Source: Clostridiales bacterium (GTDB lineage Bacteria > Bacillota > Clostridia > Christensenellales > UBA1242). Taken from it: a DNA stretch of 10,880 nucleotides. This document shows positions 1-6,773 of this stretch, piece by piece. The first letter of the stretch is position 1; every line of letters starts with the position of its first letter. Below the pieces are notes generated by a model. That model was not told the DNA's origin. It saw only the letters and a program-made list of their open reading frames with translations, and made no database searches. Position numbers and translations under genes: made by a program. Location of the stretch: the NCBI GenBank assembly GCA_918241715.1, contig CAKJYB010000013.1:1-10880 (forward strand). The letters run 5' to 3'.

Positions 1-334
1 TTTTTAAAGTGCGCAAAATCTCTTCAACTCTAATCGCACTCATTGTGCTTTTGTCAACAACAAAATGAATCTTTGGGACTTGTGGCATATCAACCATCTT
101 TGCAAGTTCTCTTTTTATATATCCTTCACTTTTTTGCAAAACTTTTGTTACGCTTGCTATTTCGTTTACTTCAAGCACGCTTACCTTTGCTTTGCAATAT
201 TTAAAATCTGGAGTAACGCTTACTTCTGTGATGCTTACAATCTTGTCAAGTCTTGGATCATTCATTTTTGTTTGAATGATTTCAAGAAGACATCTTTGTA
301 TTTCGCTGTTTGCTCTTTCAATTCTGTTAGACAT
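1..334 (-). CDS. rbfA: Ribosome-binding factor A (RbfA), C-terminal end cut by window edge
   Basis: RbfA is a small KH-type protein that binds the 30S subunit and helps mature the 5' end of 16S rRNA. The minus strand reads from an ATG at 334 through about 111 codons without a stop, then leaves the window. The translation begins MSNRIERANSEIQ, followed by the family hallmark NDPRL near residue 26, the ITEVSVTPDFKYCKAKVSV strand region, and a later VPKIHFVVDKS segment that matches the RbfA core. An AGGGGG ribosome binding site ends 4 bases before the ATG. It follows infB, its usual neighbour, but a hairpin terminator and a separate promoter lie between the two, so it is probably expressed at least partly on its own. 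Only the last few residues of a family of about 115-130 residues should be missing. Confidence 0.93.
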   Translation of the reverse strand, partial: MSNRIERANSEIQRCLLEIIQTKMNDPRLDKIVSITEVSVTPDFKYCKAKVSVLEVNEIASVTKVLQKSEGYIKRELAKMVDMPQVPKIHFVVDKSTMSAIRVEEILRTLK

Positions 335-352
335 AAAACCCCCTATAGTCCT

Positions 353-381
353 ATTTTAGTTAAATGTGCATAATTTAGCAA
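353..381 (-). promoter_or_regulatory. Predicted sigma-A-type promoter for rbfA
   Basis: On the minus strand TTGCTA (376-381, 4 of 6 matches to the -35 consensus) is followed after 17 bases by TAAAAT (353-358, 5 of 6 to the -10 consensus). The predicted start lies about 7 bases further on, leaving a short leader of roughly 10-15 bases that contains the AGGGGG ribosome binding site of rbfA. It sits just downstream of the infB terminator, where a new promoter would be expected. Prediction from motif and spacing only. Confidence 0.55.
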
Positions 382-403
382 ATAAAAAAGCGCAATTTTG
401 TCA

Positions 404-435
404 AAAAAGAGACTAGATTTTTCTAGTCTCTTTTT
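404..435 (-). terminator. Intrinsic terminator of the rimP-infB operon, overlapping the infB stop codon
   Basis: Positions 404-417 and 422-435 form a perfect 14-bp inverted repeat around a 4-base loop. The GC-containing core pairs GAGACTAGA with TCTAGTCTC and is flanked by A and T runs, so on the minus strand the stem ends in a run of six T. The last codons of infB (Lys-Arg-Asp-stop) form the upstream arm of the stem. The structure is symmetric and could terminate in both directions, although no plus-strand gene needs it. Confidence 0.82.
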
Positions 436-2924
436 ACTTCTTGTTTTACATAACATTCCAAGATGTCGCCTTCGGCAAAATCGATGTTATCACGGAGTTT
501 TATACCACATTCATAGCCCTTTGCGACTTCACTCTTTTCGTCTTTTACAATCTTCAAAGATTCTATCGTTGTTTCGCCAATAAGTTCTTCTCCACGATAT
601 ACCTTTGCGATGCCATTTCTTTGAATCTTTCCATCAAGAACATAACTTCCTGCAACTTTTCCTGCAGAAGAAAGTTTAAAGACAACTCTGATTTCTGCCT
701 TGCCGACATACTTCTCTTCATATTTGATTGTCATCATTCCCTTTGAAAGTCTTGTGATTTGGTCAACAAGTTCGTAAATAATCTTTGATTCCAAAACTTC
801 AACTTTCAAGCTGTCAGCCATCTGTTGCATCTTTGTAGGAACTTTGATGTTAAACGCAACAACCGTTGCTCCTGTCGTTTGAGCCAAAACCAAATCGCTT
901 TCTGTGATTCCACCGGCTGCGCTGTGAATTGTAACAACCTTAACTTCGTCATTTCTGATTTGTTCAAGTGTTGCTTTAAGCGCTTCAACAGAGCCTTGAG
1001 TGTCGGCCTTGATAATGATGTTGAGAGCCTTGAGATTTCCTTCGTTTACTCTGCTCATAAAGTCGTCAGCACTTACTCCAGAAGTATGTTTTGCTCTCTC
1101 TGCCTTAAGTTTGTTTATTCTTTCGTTGATAACCTGTTTTGAAAGACTTTCGTCAACAACATAAACAGCATCACCAGAATTTGGAACATCATTAAATCCC
1201 ATAACCGAAACAGGCGTTGATGGTGTGGCTTTTTTAACAGCCTTTCCATTTTCGTCAAACATGGCTTTAACTTTTCCGTATGTTATACCGGACATGATTG
1301 AATCGCCAATTTTAAGTGTTCCTGCTTGAACAAGAATTGTGGCAACTGGTCCACGATTTTTGTCAAGTTCGGCTTCAATAACCGTTCCTGTTGCCATTCT
1401 GTTTGGATTTGCTTTCAAATCTTGCATTTCGGCAACAAGCAAAATCATCTTTTTAAGTTCGTCAAGACCCATGCCTGTCTTTGCAGAAATAGGAACGCAA
1501 ATTGCATCTCCACCCCATTCTTCTGGCAAAATGTCATGTTCTGTGAGTTGTTGTTTAATTCTGTCTGGGTTTGCTTCTGGCTTATCCATCTTGTTTATTG
1601 CAACAATCATAGGCACTTTTGCAGCTTTGATGTGGTTGATTGCTTCAATTGTCTGTGGCATGATTCCATCGTCAGCAGCAACAACCAAAATTGCAATATC
1701 CGTAACTTCAGCACCCCTTGCACGCATCGCCGTAAATGCAGCGTGTCCCGGTGTGTCAATAAATGTGATTTTTTCTCCATTAAACGAAATCTGATAAGCA
1801 CCAATCTTTTGTGTGATTCCACCAGCTTCTCCAGAAACGACATTTGTCTTTCTGAAAGCGTCCAAAAGTGATGTTTTACCATGGTCAACGTGTCCCATAA
1901 CCGTAACAACAGGTGGACGTTTTACCATGTTCTTTTCGTCGTCTATAGCAGAGCTGTCAAGAAGTTTCTCTTCATAAGTCTTGTCAAGTTTAAGTTCAAG
2001 TGTAACTCCAAGTTCGTTTGCAACAAGCTCACATGTGTCAAAATCAATTGTGCTGTTGATTGTTGCCATAACACCCAAAAGCATAAGATTTTTCACAATT
2101 TCTGTTACTGGTTTTCCAATCTTTTCACTCAAGTCTTTTACAGAAATCTCTCTTGAAGTAAGCACTGCATGTGTAACTTGTGGTGCAACAACAACTGGGG
2201 CTTCTTTCTTCTTTTTGATAAGTTTTCTTGAGCCCATTGTTGTCTCTTCAAAACCATCTTCGTCAAGAACAAGAATGTTGTTTTGTTTTGAAGCGTTTGC
2301 TCTTGCTCTTGCACTGACTTTCTTCGTTTCGTCAATGTTTCTTCTTTGTTTGTTTTTGTTTCCAAATTGTCTTTCTGGCTGAGCCAAAACTGCGCTGCTT
2401 TCTGTTGGTCTTTCATTTACAAATGACCTAAATCCATTTGCTCTTGTAGAAACAAAGTTGTTTCCCTTTTGTCCCTGTGGTCCCCTTTGATTAAATTGAC
2501 CATTTCTGTTTTGATTTTGCCCAAATTTTCCATTTTGTCCCTGTCTGTTGTCGTTTGGACGGAATTGTTGGTTTGGACGTTGTTTTGCTTGATTTGGGTC
2601 AAACTTTCTAAAATTGTTTGCGCCGTTGTTGCCTTGAGAGAAAATCTGTTTCTTTTGTTCAAAAGGCTTTTTCTGCTCCAAAGCAGGCTTCTTTTCTTCA
2701 ACAACAGCCTGCACTGGAGATTCTGCTTTTTTAGCTTCAAGCTCTTGTATGCGCTTTTCTTCGTTTGATTTTGCCTGCAAAGCACTCTTTCTGTCTGCAA
2801 TTGACTTGGAAAGAGTCTCAATCTTTGATTTTACTTCTTTTACAGACAACAATAAATCCTGCAAAGAGCCGTCCCTTTGCAAATTGTTTATTGTCTTCAA
2901 TGCGTTAAGTTGTTGTGTAGCCAA
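423..2924 (-). CDS. infB: Translation initiation factor IF-2
   Basis: IF2 is the GTPase that brings initiator fMet-tRNA to the 30S subunit and promotes 50S joining. The 833-residue protein has a charged coiled-coil-like N-terminus, a Q/N/G/R-rich low-complexity stretch (about residues 95-160), an IF2_N domain (about 257-306, from SREISVKDLSEKIGKP), then the G domain. Visible motifs are G1 GHVDHGKTS (344-352), G2 GGITQKIGAY (368-377), G3 DTPGH (390-394), G4 NKMD (444-447) and G5 SAKTG (480-484), followed by the beta-barrel and C-terminal domains. The start is TTG: it lies 6 bases after AAAAGGAG inside the ylxQ 3' end, and no ATG fits. The ylxQ stop is one base away, which implies translational coupling. 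The Lys in G2, where His is usual, is a small deviation. The stop is TAG, buried in the terminator stem. Confidence 0.97.
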   Translation of the reverse strand: MATQQLNALKTINNLQRDGSLQDLLLSVKEVKSKIETLSKSIADRKSALQAKSNEEKRIQELEAKKAESPVQAVVEEKKPALEQKKPFEQKKQIFSQGNNGANNFRKFDPNQAKQRPNQQFRPNDNRQGQNGKFGQNQNRNGQFNQRGPQGQKGNNFVSTRANGFRSFVNERPTESSAVLAQPERQFGNKNKQRRNIDETKKVSARARANASKQNNILVLDEDGFEETTMGSRKLIKKKKEAPVVVAPQVTHAVLTSREISVKDLSEKIGKPVTEIVKNLMLLGVMATINSTIDFDTCELVANELGVTLELKLDKTYEEKLLDSSAIDDEKNMVKRPPVVTVMGHVDHGKTSLLDAFRKTNVVSGEAGGITQKIGAYQISFNGEKITFIDTPGHAAFTAMRARGAEVTDIAILVVAADDGIMPQTIEAINHIKAAKVPMIVAINKMDKPEANPDRIKQQLTEHDILPEEWGGDAICVPISAKTGMGLDELKKMILLVAEMQDLKANPNRMATGTVIEAELDKNRGPVATILVQAGTLKIGDSIMSGITYGKVKAMFDENGKAVKKATPSTPVSVMGFNDVPNSGDAVYVVDESLSKQVINERINKLKAERAKHTSGVSADDFMSRVNEGNLKALNIIIKADTQGSVEALKATLEQIRNDEVKVVTIHSAAGGITESDLVLAQTTGATVVAFNIKVPTKMQQMADSLKVEVLESKIIYELVDQITRLSKGMMTIKYEEKYVGKAEIRVVFKLSSAGKVAGSYVLDGKIQRNGIAKVYRGEELIGETTIESLKIVKDEKSEVAKGYECGIKLRDNIDFAEGDILECYVKQEVKRD

Positions 2925-2925
2925 T

Positions 2926-3213
2926 TTATTCTCCTTTTATGGTCTTTTTTATGTTTTCACTAAACGCCTTGTTTTTTATGCCAATTGCCTTGCAATTTTG
3001 CACGCCAACAAGTTTTGATAAGTTTTCAACTTCTATTATTTCAATTTGTCTTTTTTGTGCAAGAAAGTTCATTTCTCTTTTAAGTGAAGTTCCTGCCGAC
3101 TTGTCAAAAATCAAAAGATAAAGTTTTTTTGTGTAAGATGCCAGATTTTCTCCACCAATTATCACAAACCCTGCCTTTCTTGCGATTCCAATAAGTCCAT
3201 CAATATTATTCAA
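2926..3213 (-). CDS. ylxQ: L7Ae-family RNA-binding protein YlxQ
   Basis: This 95-residue protein matches the YlxQ branch of the L7Ae/L30e/Gadd45 family, small alpha-beta proteins that bind kink-turn RNA. Its exact role in Firmicutes is not settled. The N-terminus MNNIDGLIGIARKAGFVIIG shows the family's GLI-ARKAG pattern, followed by a hydrophobic strand (LYLLIFDKSAG) and a Lys-rich end. A longer reading from a GTG at 3267 exists, but TTG at 3213 is preferred because GGAG lies 6 bases before it and the resulting length matches B. subtilis YlxQ (about 100 residues). With this start the gene overlaps the end of ylxR by 8 bases and finishes one base before infB, a tightly coupled arrangement seen across Firmicutes. 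Confidence 0.88.
   Translation of the reverse strand: MNNIDGLIGIARKAGFVIIGGENLASYTKKLYLLIFDKSAGTSLKREMNFLAQKRQIEIIEVENLSKLVGVQNCKAIGIKNKAFSENIKKTIKGE
2931..2938 (-). promoter_or_regulatory. Ribosome binding site fixing the TTG start of infB
   Basis: AAAAGGAG on the minus strand is followed by 6 bases (AATAAA) and then TTG. The site lies within the last codons of ylxQ, whose TAA is part of the spacer. It is the reason for choosing the TTG at 2924. Confidence 0.8.
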
Positions 3214-3469
3214 ATTCTTCTCCAATTTTTTGATATATTTCCTGTGGAATTTCACACTTAAATGCACGATTTAAAGCCTTTGTTTTGCAAAGTTTTTGAT
3301 AACAATCATTACTCTTGCAAACATAAGCGCCACGGCCATTTGCTTTGCCAGTTTTGTCAACAAAAATCTCTCCATCTTTGTTTTTTACAACTCTAAGAAG
3401 AGTTTTTTTATCACTCTGTCCACGGCAAACAATGCACATTCTAATCTTTTCTTTAGCTTTGTCTTGCAT
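3206..3469 (-). CDS. ylxR: YlxR/RnpM family nucleic-acid-binding protein (DUF448)
   Basis: YlxR proteins are small RNA-binding proteins of the nusA-infB operon; the B. subtilis protein has been linked to modulation of RNase P and renamed RnpM. The 87-residue product has the DUF448 pattern in full: RMCIVCRG (residues 10-17, Cys12 and Cys15), KKTLLRVV (21-28), a D-x-T-GK turn, GRGAYVC (45-51) and a further Cys at 56, then a basic helix KTKALNRAFKC. ATG at 3469 is preceded by AGGTG about 5 bases upstream. It starts 16 bases after the nusA stop and overlaps ylxQ by 8 bases. Length and motifs are complete. Confidence 0.94.
   Translation of the reverse strand: MQDKAKEKIRMCIVCRGQSDKKTLLRVVKNKDGEIFVDKTGKANGRGAYVCKSNDCYQKLCKTKALNRAFKCEIPQEIYQKIGEEFE
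3220..3223 (-). promoter_or_regulatory. Ribosome binding site fixing the TTG start of ylxQ
   Basis: GGAG on the minus strand (within TTGGAGAAGAAT) lies 6 bases before TTG at 3213. It is located inside the last codons of ylxR, so ylxQ translation is probably coupled to termination of ylxR. Confidence 0.65.
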
Positions 3470-3485
3470 ATTTCACCTACAAATC

Positions 3486-4640
3486 TTATTCGTCAAGTGG
3501 TTTAAGTTCTTCCAAGTCGTTCATGGAGTCAAATGAGTCTTCATCTGAAAGTTCTGTAAGCTCATATTCTGTCTCTGTTTCTTCAGCTTTTTGTGCTGGC
3601 TTGAGATAACTTTCTGGTTTTACGTCAATCTTCCAACCAGTAAGTTTTGCTGCAAGTCTAACATTTTGTCCACCCCTGCCGATTGCAAGTGAAAGTTTGT
3701 CGTCAGGCACAATAACTTGAGACATATTTAAGCTGTCGTTTGTTTCAACTGACAAAACTTTTGCTGGGCTCAAAGCTCTTGCAATATATTCAAGTGGGTC
3801 TGCAGAATATTCAACAAGGTCAATCTTTTCTCCGTTGAGTTCGTTGATGATTGTGTTGATTCTTGTTCCACGATTTCCAACGCATGCGCCGATAACATCA
3901 ACGTTTGGTCTGTCAGTAAAGAGTGCAACTTTTGCTCTGTTTCCTGCATCACGTGCAATATTTTTGATTTTGATTTCTCCACTTGCAACTTCTGGAATTT
4001 CAAGTTCGAAGAGTTTTCTTACAAAACCAATGTTGCTTCTTGAAACTTGAATTTGAAGCCCTTTGAAAGACTCTTTAATCTTTTTAACATAAACTTTTAC
4101 TCTGTCGCCAACGTTAAACTTGTCTCCTGGGATTTGGTCGTTTTTCATCATAACACCCTCTGTGTTGGTGCCTGGAATCTGAACGTAAACATTGTCTCCA
4201 TCAACACGTCTTACGATTGTTGTCAAAAGTTCATCTTCCTTTTCAGAAAGTTCTGAAACAGCATTTTGTCTTTCCATTTCACGAAGTTTTTGCATAACAA
4301 CTTGTTTTGCTGTCTGCGCTGCAATTCTTCCAAAATCCTTTGTTGTTTCTTCTTGCATAACAACATCGCCAACTTTTGAAGACTTTTTGTTTAACTTTGC
4401 ATCTGCCAAAGAGATTTCTTTGTCTGGATCTTCAACAACGTCAACAACCGTTTTGTAAGAATAAATCCTGATTGTGCTCTTTTCTGGAATAAGTCTTACC
4501 ATAGCTGACTTTGCTTCTCCATACATCTTTTTGTAAGCTGATGTCAAAGCTGTTTCAAGTGTTTTTATAAATGTGTCTTTGTCAATTTTTCTTTCTGCTT
4601 CAAGGTCGTCAAGAGCCTTAAAAAAATCTTTATTTATCAT
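3486..4640 (-). CDS. nusA: Transcription termination/antitermination factor NusA
   Basis: NusA binds RNA polymerase and nascent RNA and controls pausing, intrinsic termination and antitermination, including at rRNA operons. The 384-residue protein has the standard Gram-positive layout: an RNA-polymerase-binding N-terminal domain (about 1-130), S1 domain (about 138-200), KH1 with GACVGNRG (251-258) and KH2 with AIGRGGQN (319-326) followed by RLAAKLTGWKID. The tail after about residue 350 is short and strongly acidic rather than carrying the C-terminal AR repeats of E. coli NusA. ATG at 4640 follows AAGGAG by 8 bases, and that site overlaps the rimP stop codon region. It is the second gene of the rimP operon, 11 bases after rimP. 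Confidence 0.97.
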   Translation of the reverse strand: MINKDFFKALDDLEAERKIDKDTFIKTLETALTSAYKKMYGEAKSAMVRLIPEKSTIRIYSYKTVVDVVEDPDKEISLADAKLNKKSSKVGDVVMQEETTKDFGRIAAQTAKQVVMQKLREMERQNAVSELSEKEDELLTTIVRRVDGDNVYVQIPGTNTEGVMMKNDQIPGDKFNVGDRVKVYVKKIKESFKGLQIQVSRSNIGFVRKLFELEIPEVASGEIKIKNIARDAGNRAKVALFTDRPNVDVIGACVGNRGTRINTIINELNGEKIDLVEYSADPLEYIARALSPAKVLSVETNDSLNMSQVIVPDDKLSLAIGRGGQNVRLAAKLTGWKIDVKPESYLKPAQKAEETETEYELTELSDEDSFDSMNDLEELKPLDE

Positions 4641-4651
4641 TTTGTTTCTCC

Positions 4652-5110
4652 TTAAAATTTTATAACAAGTTTGATTGAACCAATCTTGTTTCTTTCAAAT
4701 GTAAGTGTTTCTTTTGGCATTTGCAATGTTATCGTCTTGTCGTCGTAAGCCTTGAGCACGCCAACAAACAATTTCTTTCCTTCTTGTTTTGCAAACAAAG
4801 TAATTTCTACTTCTTTGTCAAGATTTCTTTTTAAATCTCTGTCTGTTTTGAGTGGTCTGTCAAGACCTGGAGAACTTACCACCAATGTATATGGTTTGTC
4901 ATCTGTTGGGTTAAGTTCGTCAAGCATAGGGTCAAGTTTTTTGTTGACAATTTCACAATCGTCGATGTTTACTCCACCATCTTTGTCAATTGTAAAGATA
5001 AGGCTCATTCCCCCATTTTCTTTTTCGTAGCTTACTTCAACCAATTCGTAGCCCATTTCTTCAACAACAGGTCGAAAGGTCTTTTCGCACAATTCTTTAA
5101 CTTTTGCCAA
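4652..5110 (-). CDS. rimP: Ribosome maturation factor RimP
   Basis: RimP binds free 30S subunits and assists their late maturation. The 152-residue protein carries the RimP core: GGVNIDDCEIVNKKLDP (about 45-61), then YTLVVSSPGLDRPLKTDRD (74-92), and ends in the SH3-like C-terminal part with repeated hydrophobic strands. An in-frame GTG at 5164 would give 170 residues, but it lies inside a leader hairpin and has no ribosome binding site. TTG at 5110 follows GGAGG by 6 bases and gives the normal family length and N-terminus (AKVKELCEKTFRPVVEEMGY). It leads the operon rimP-nusA-ylxR-ylxQ-infB and has its own promoter upstream. Confidence 0.95.
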   Translation of the reverse strand: MAKVKELCEKTFRPVVEEMGYELVEVSYEKENGGMSLIFTIDKDGGVNIDDCEIVNKKLDPMLDELNPTDDKPYTLVVSSPGLDRPLKTDRDLKRNLDKEVEITLFAKQEGKKLFVGVLKAYDDKTITLQMPKETLTFERNKIGSIKLVIKF

Positions 5111-5116
5111 TTTGCA

Positions 5117-5121
5117 CCTCC
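5117..5121 (-). promoter_or_regulatory. Ribosome binding site fixing the TTG start of rimP
   Basis: GGAGG on the minus strand lies 6 bases before TTG at 5110. It is the strongest match to the anti-Shine-Dalgarno sequence near this gene and overrules the longer GTG start at 5164. Confidence 0.8.
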
Positions 5122-5143
5122 AAAAACCTTTACTTAATACAAA

Positions 5144-5166
5144 GAGTGAGCACAAAATGCTCACTC
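5144..5166 (-). promoter_or_regulatory. Leader hairpin of the rimP-nusA operon, possible attenuator or terminator
   Basis: GAGTGAGCA (5158-5166 read on the minus strand) and TGCTCACTC (5144-5152) pair perfectly over 9 bp around a 5-base loop. On the minus strand the stem is followed by TTTGTATT, a U-rich but interrupted tract. It lies between the predicted promoter and the rimP start, so it should form in the first 40 or so bases of the operon mRNA. It could stop read-through from the PolC-like gene, attenuate the operon, or protect the 5' end. The hairpin is seen directly; the role is inferred. Confidence 0.6.
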
Positions 5167-5183
5167 CCTGTCAAGATGTTATT

Positions 5184-5212
5184 ATTATAAACTATAAATA
5201 ACTAAAAATCAA
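5184..5212 (-). promoter_or_regulatory. Predicted sigma-A-type promoter of the rimP-nusA-infB operon
   Basis: On the minus strand TTGATT (5207-5212, 4 of 6) is followed after exactly 17 bases by a perfect TATAAT (5184-5189). Predicted start is near 5177, giving a leader of about 67 bases that holds the 9-bp hairpin and the rimP ribosome binding site. The -35 element begins 19 bases after the stop of the PolC-like gene. Confidence 0.7.
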
Positions 5213-5231
5213 CCAATTTTTGAAAAATTTT

Positions 5232-6767
5232 TTAGTTTTCTTCGCAAAGTTTCAAAAGCACTTCTGCCGTTGCATAGGCGTCATTCCATGCCCTGTGTGC
5301 TCCTTCCAATGTAAGTCCAAAATATTTTACAAGCGTTCCAAGTTTGAAGTTTGAAACTTTAAGGTGTTTTTGTCTTGCCAAAGCCCATGTGTCCACAATT
5401 TCGTTGTCAAATGTTATGCCATATTCCTTGCCAATTCTCTTCACAAAAACCATATCGAAATCGATGGCATTATGTCCACAGATAATTGCATCTCTTGTAA
5501 ATTCAAAAAAGTCTTTCAAAACAACTTCAACGTCCGGTGCGTCTGCCACCATATCGGCAGTTATTCCTGTAAGTTTTCTAACTTTTAATGGAATGTCTAT
5601 TGTTGGCCTTACAAAAGACTGGAATTTTTCTGTAAATTTTCCATCAACAACTTTCACTGCACCAAGTTCTATAATCTGATCATTGCTTACGTCAAGTCCT
5701 GTTGTTTCAATATCAAACACAACATAGGTCTTTCCGTTGATTCTGTCGTCATATCTTTTTGTGTCTGCAAACATATCCCCTTGCATGAGTGTTGTCAAAT
5801 TTTCTGTTTTAACAACTTTAAGTGTGTGGTCTTCGCTTGCAACATAATCTTCTGGCGTTTCAATCTCCTTTGAAGCCAAAGCCATCTTTTTCACTTTAAG
5901 TTGGGCTCTGCCGGTATATTTGCTAAGTTCCACTTCTCCCTGCACAACAACATACATATAGTCTTCAAGGGACTCCATGACCTGTACGTTTGGTTTTGAA
6001 GAGAAGTAAATGCAGTCGATTTTGCCCTTTTCATCTTCCAAAACAAAACTGAAAAACGTCTTTTGTTGCCCTTCTGACTTTCCTGCCTTTGCAATATAAT
6101 CCTTTCTTGCAAGTTTGCTTATAAAGCCGGCAACAATAACCTTTTCACATGGGCATTTAACGTTTGTTATGTATTGTGGGTTTGTGAAGATGTCTTTTCC
6201 CACAATTTCTTTTATCACTTCAACGTTGTATCTTGTGCTTGGCTTGTATGCAGTCTTATATTCAACATTTTCAATGTCAACGTCGTCAACAATTTCGTTG
6301 TCAACCTTAAGCGTGATTGAAAAGTTTGTCAGATAGTTTTCTTCCAAGAAAGTCGTAAGTTCGCTGACAACCTTGTTTTCTAGGAAATATTTTTCAATCC
6401 TTTCCGAAACCTTTATTTCCACCAAAACGTCAATGTTTGTAATTGTGATTGCAAAATTGTTTTCATTCAAATAAGTGTCTATAAGTTTGTATTTTGAACT
6501 GATAAAATTCAAAATCGACTTCAAAATAAGTTTTTCTTCCACAAAAACACGTTTAAATTTTACTTTGACGTCAACGTGCTCCAACTCCAAATAATTTTTT
6601 GTCCAATTTATGATTTCTTTCTTTTCTTCGGCACTTAATTCTTGACAGGTAGATGGATATAAAAAAGTTATGGTGCAAACACCAAGGTTCTTGTTTACCA
6701 CAACTTCACTAAGTTGAAGCCAACTATATTTGTCTGCAAAATTTAATCTAAAATCACTCTCAAACAT
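5232..6767 (-). CDS. PolC-like protein with N-terminal, OB-fold and DEDDh exonuclease domains, lacking PHP and polymerase
   Basis: The 511-residue product sits where polC normally lies, directly upstream of rimP, and resembles the front of PolC. Residues about 1-190 look like the PolC N-terminal region; about 200-300 resemble an OB fold (CEKVIVAGFISKLARKDY onward); about 345-511 form a DEDDh 3'-5' exonuclease. All catalytic positions are present: Asp352 and Glu354 in FDIETTG, Asp438 in HNAIDFD, His491 and Asp496 in HRAWNDA. In full PolC (about 1,440 residues) the exonuclease is inserted in a PHP domain and followed by the polymerase. Here there are only about 45 linker residues between OB fold and exonuclease, and the protein stops with TAA straight after the exonuclease. 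The 121 bases to rimP hold no polymerase remnant. The gene looks intact, not decayed. It could be a proofreading subunit, a split PolC half or a repair exonuclease. The start ATG has no Shine-Dalgarno sequence. Confidence 0.85.
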   Translation of the reverse strand: MFESDFRLNFADKYSWLQLSEVVVNKNLGVCTITFLYPSTCQELSAEEKKEIINWTKNYLELEHVDVKVKFKRVFVEEKLILKSILNFISSKYKLIDTYLNENNFAITITNIDVLVEIKVSERIEKYFLENKVVSELTTFLEENYLTNFSITLKVDNEIVDDVDIENVEYKTAYKPSTRYNVEVIKEIVGKDIFTNPQYITNVKCPCEKVIVAGFISKLARKDYIAKAGKSEGQQKTFFSFVLEDEKGKIDCIYFSSKPNVQVMESLEDYMYVVVQGEVELSKYTGRAQLKVKKMALASKEIETPEDYVASEDHTLKVVKTENLTTLMQGDMFADTKRYDDRINGKTYVVFDIETTGLDVSNDQIIELGAVKVVDGKFTEKFQSFVRPTIDIPLKVRKLTGITADMVADAPDVEVVLKDFFEFTRDAIICGHNAIDFDMVFVKRIGKEYGITFDNEIVDTWALARQKHLKVSNFKLGTLVKYFGLTLEGAHRAWNDAYATAEVLLKLCEEN

Positions 6768-6773
6768 ACCAAT

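Noticed and set aside
399..404. Perfect TTGACA on the minus strand just after the infB terminator, as the rbfA -35 element
   Set aside because: No acceptable -10 element lies 16-18 bases downstream; the nearest candidate (TAAATT) is 21 bases away. TTGCTA with TAAAAT at 17-base spacing is the better candidate.
65..2382. Several plus-strand open frames of 60-180 codons opposite rbfA and infB, including 1326-1871 and 1339-1794
   Set aside because: They lie antisense to strongly conserved genes, have Cys/Phe/Ser-rich compositions typical of complements of AT-rich coding sequence, and lack convincing ribosome binding sites.
3214..3267. Extended ylxQ start at GTG 3267
   Set aside because: It would overlap ylxR by over 60 bases and add a basic N-terminus absent from the family; TTG at 3213 has a GGAG site and gives normal length.
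5111..5164. Extended rimP start at GTG 5164, adding 18 residues
   Set aside because: The extension is encoded by the leader hairpin, has no ribosome binding site, and makes the protein longer than the family norm; TTG at 5110 has GGAGG at good spacing.
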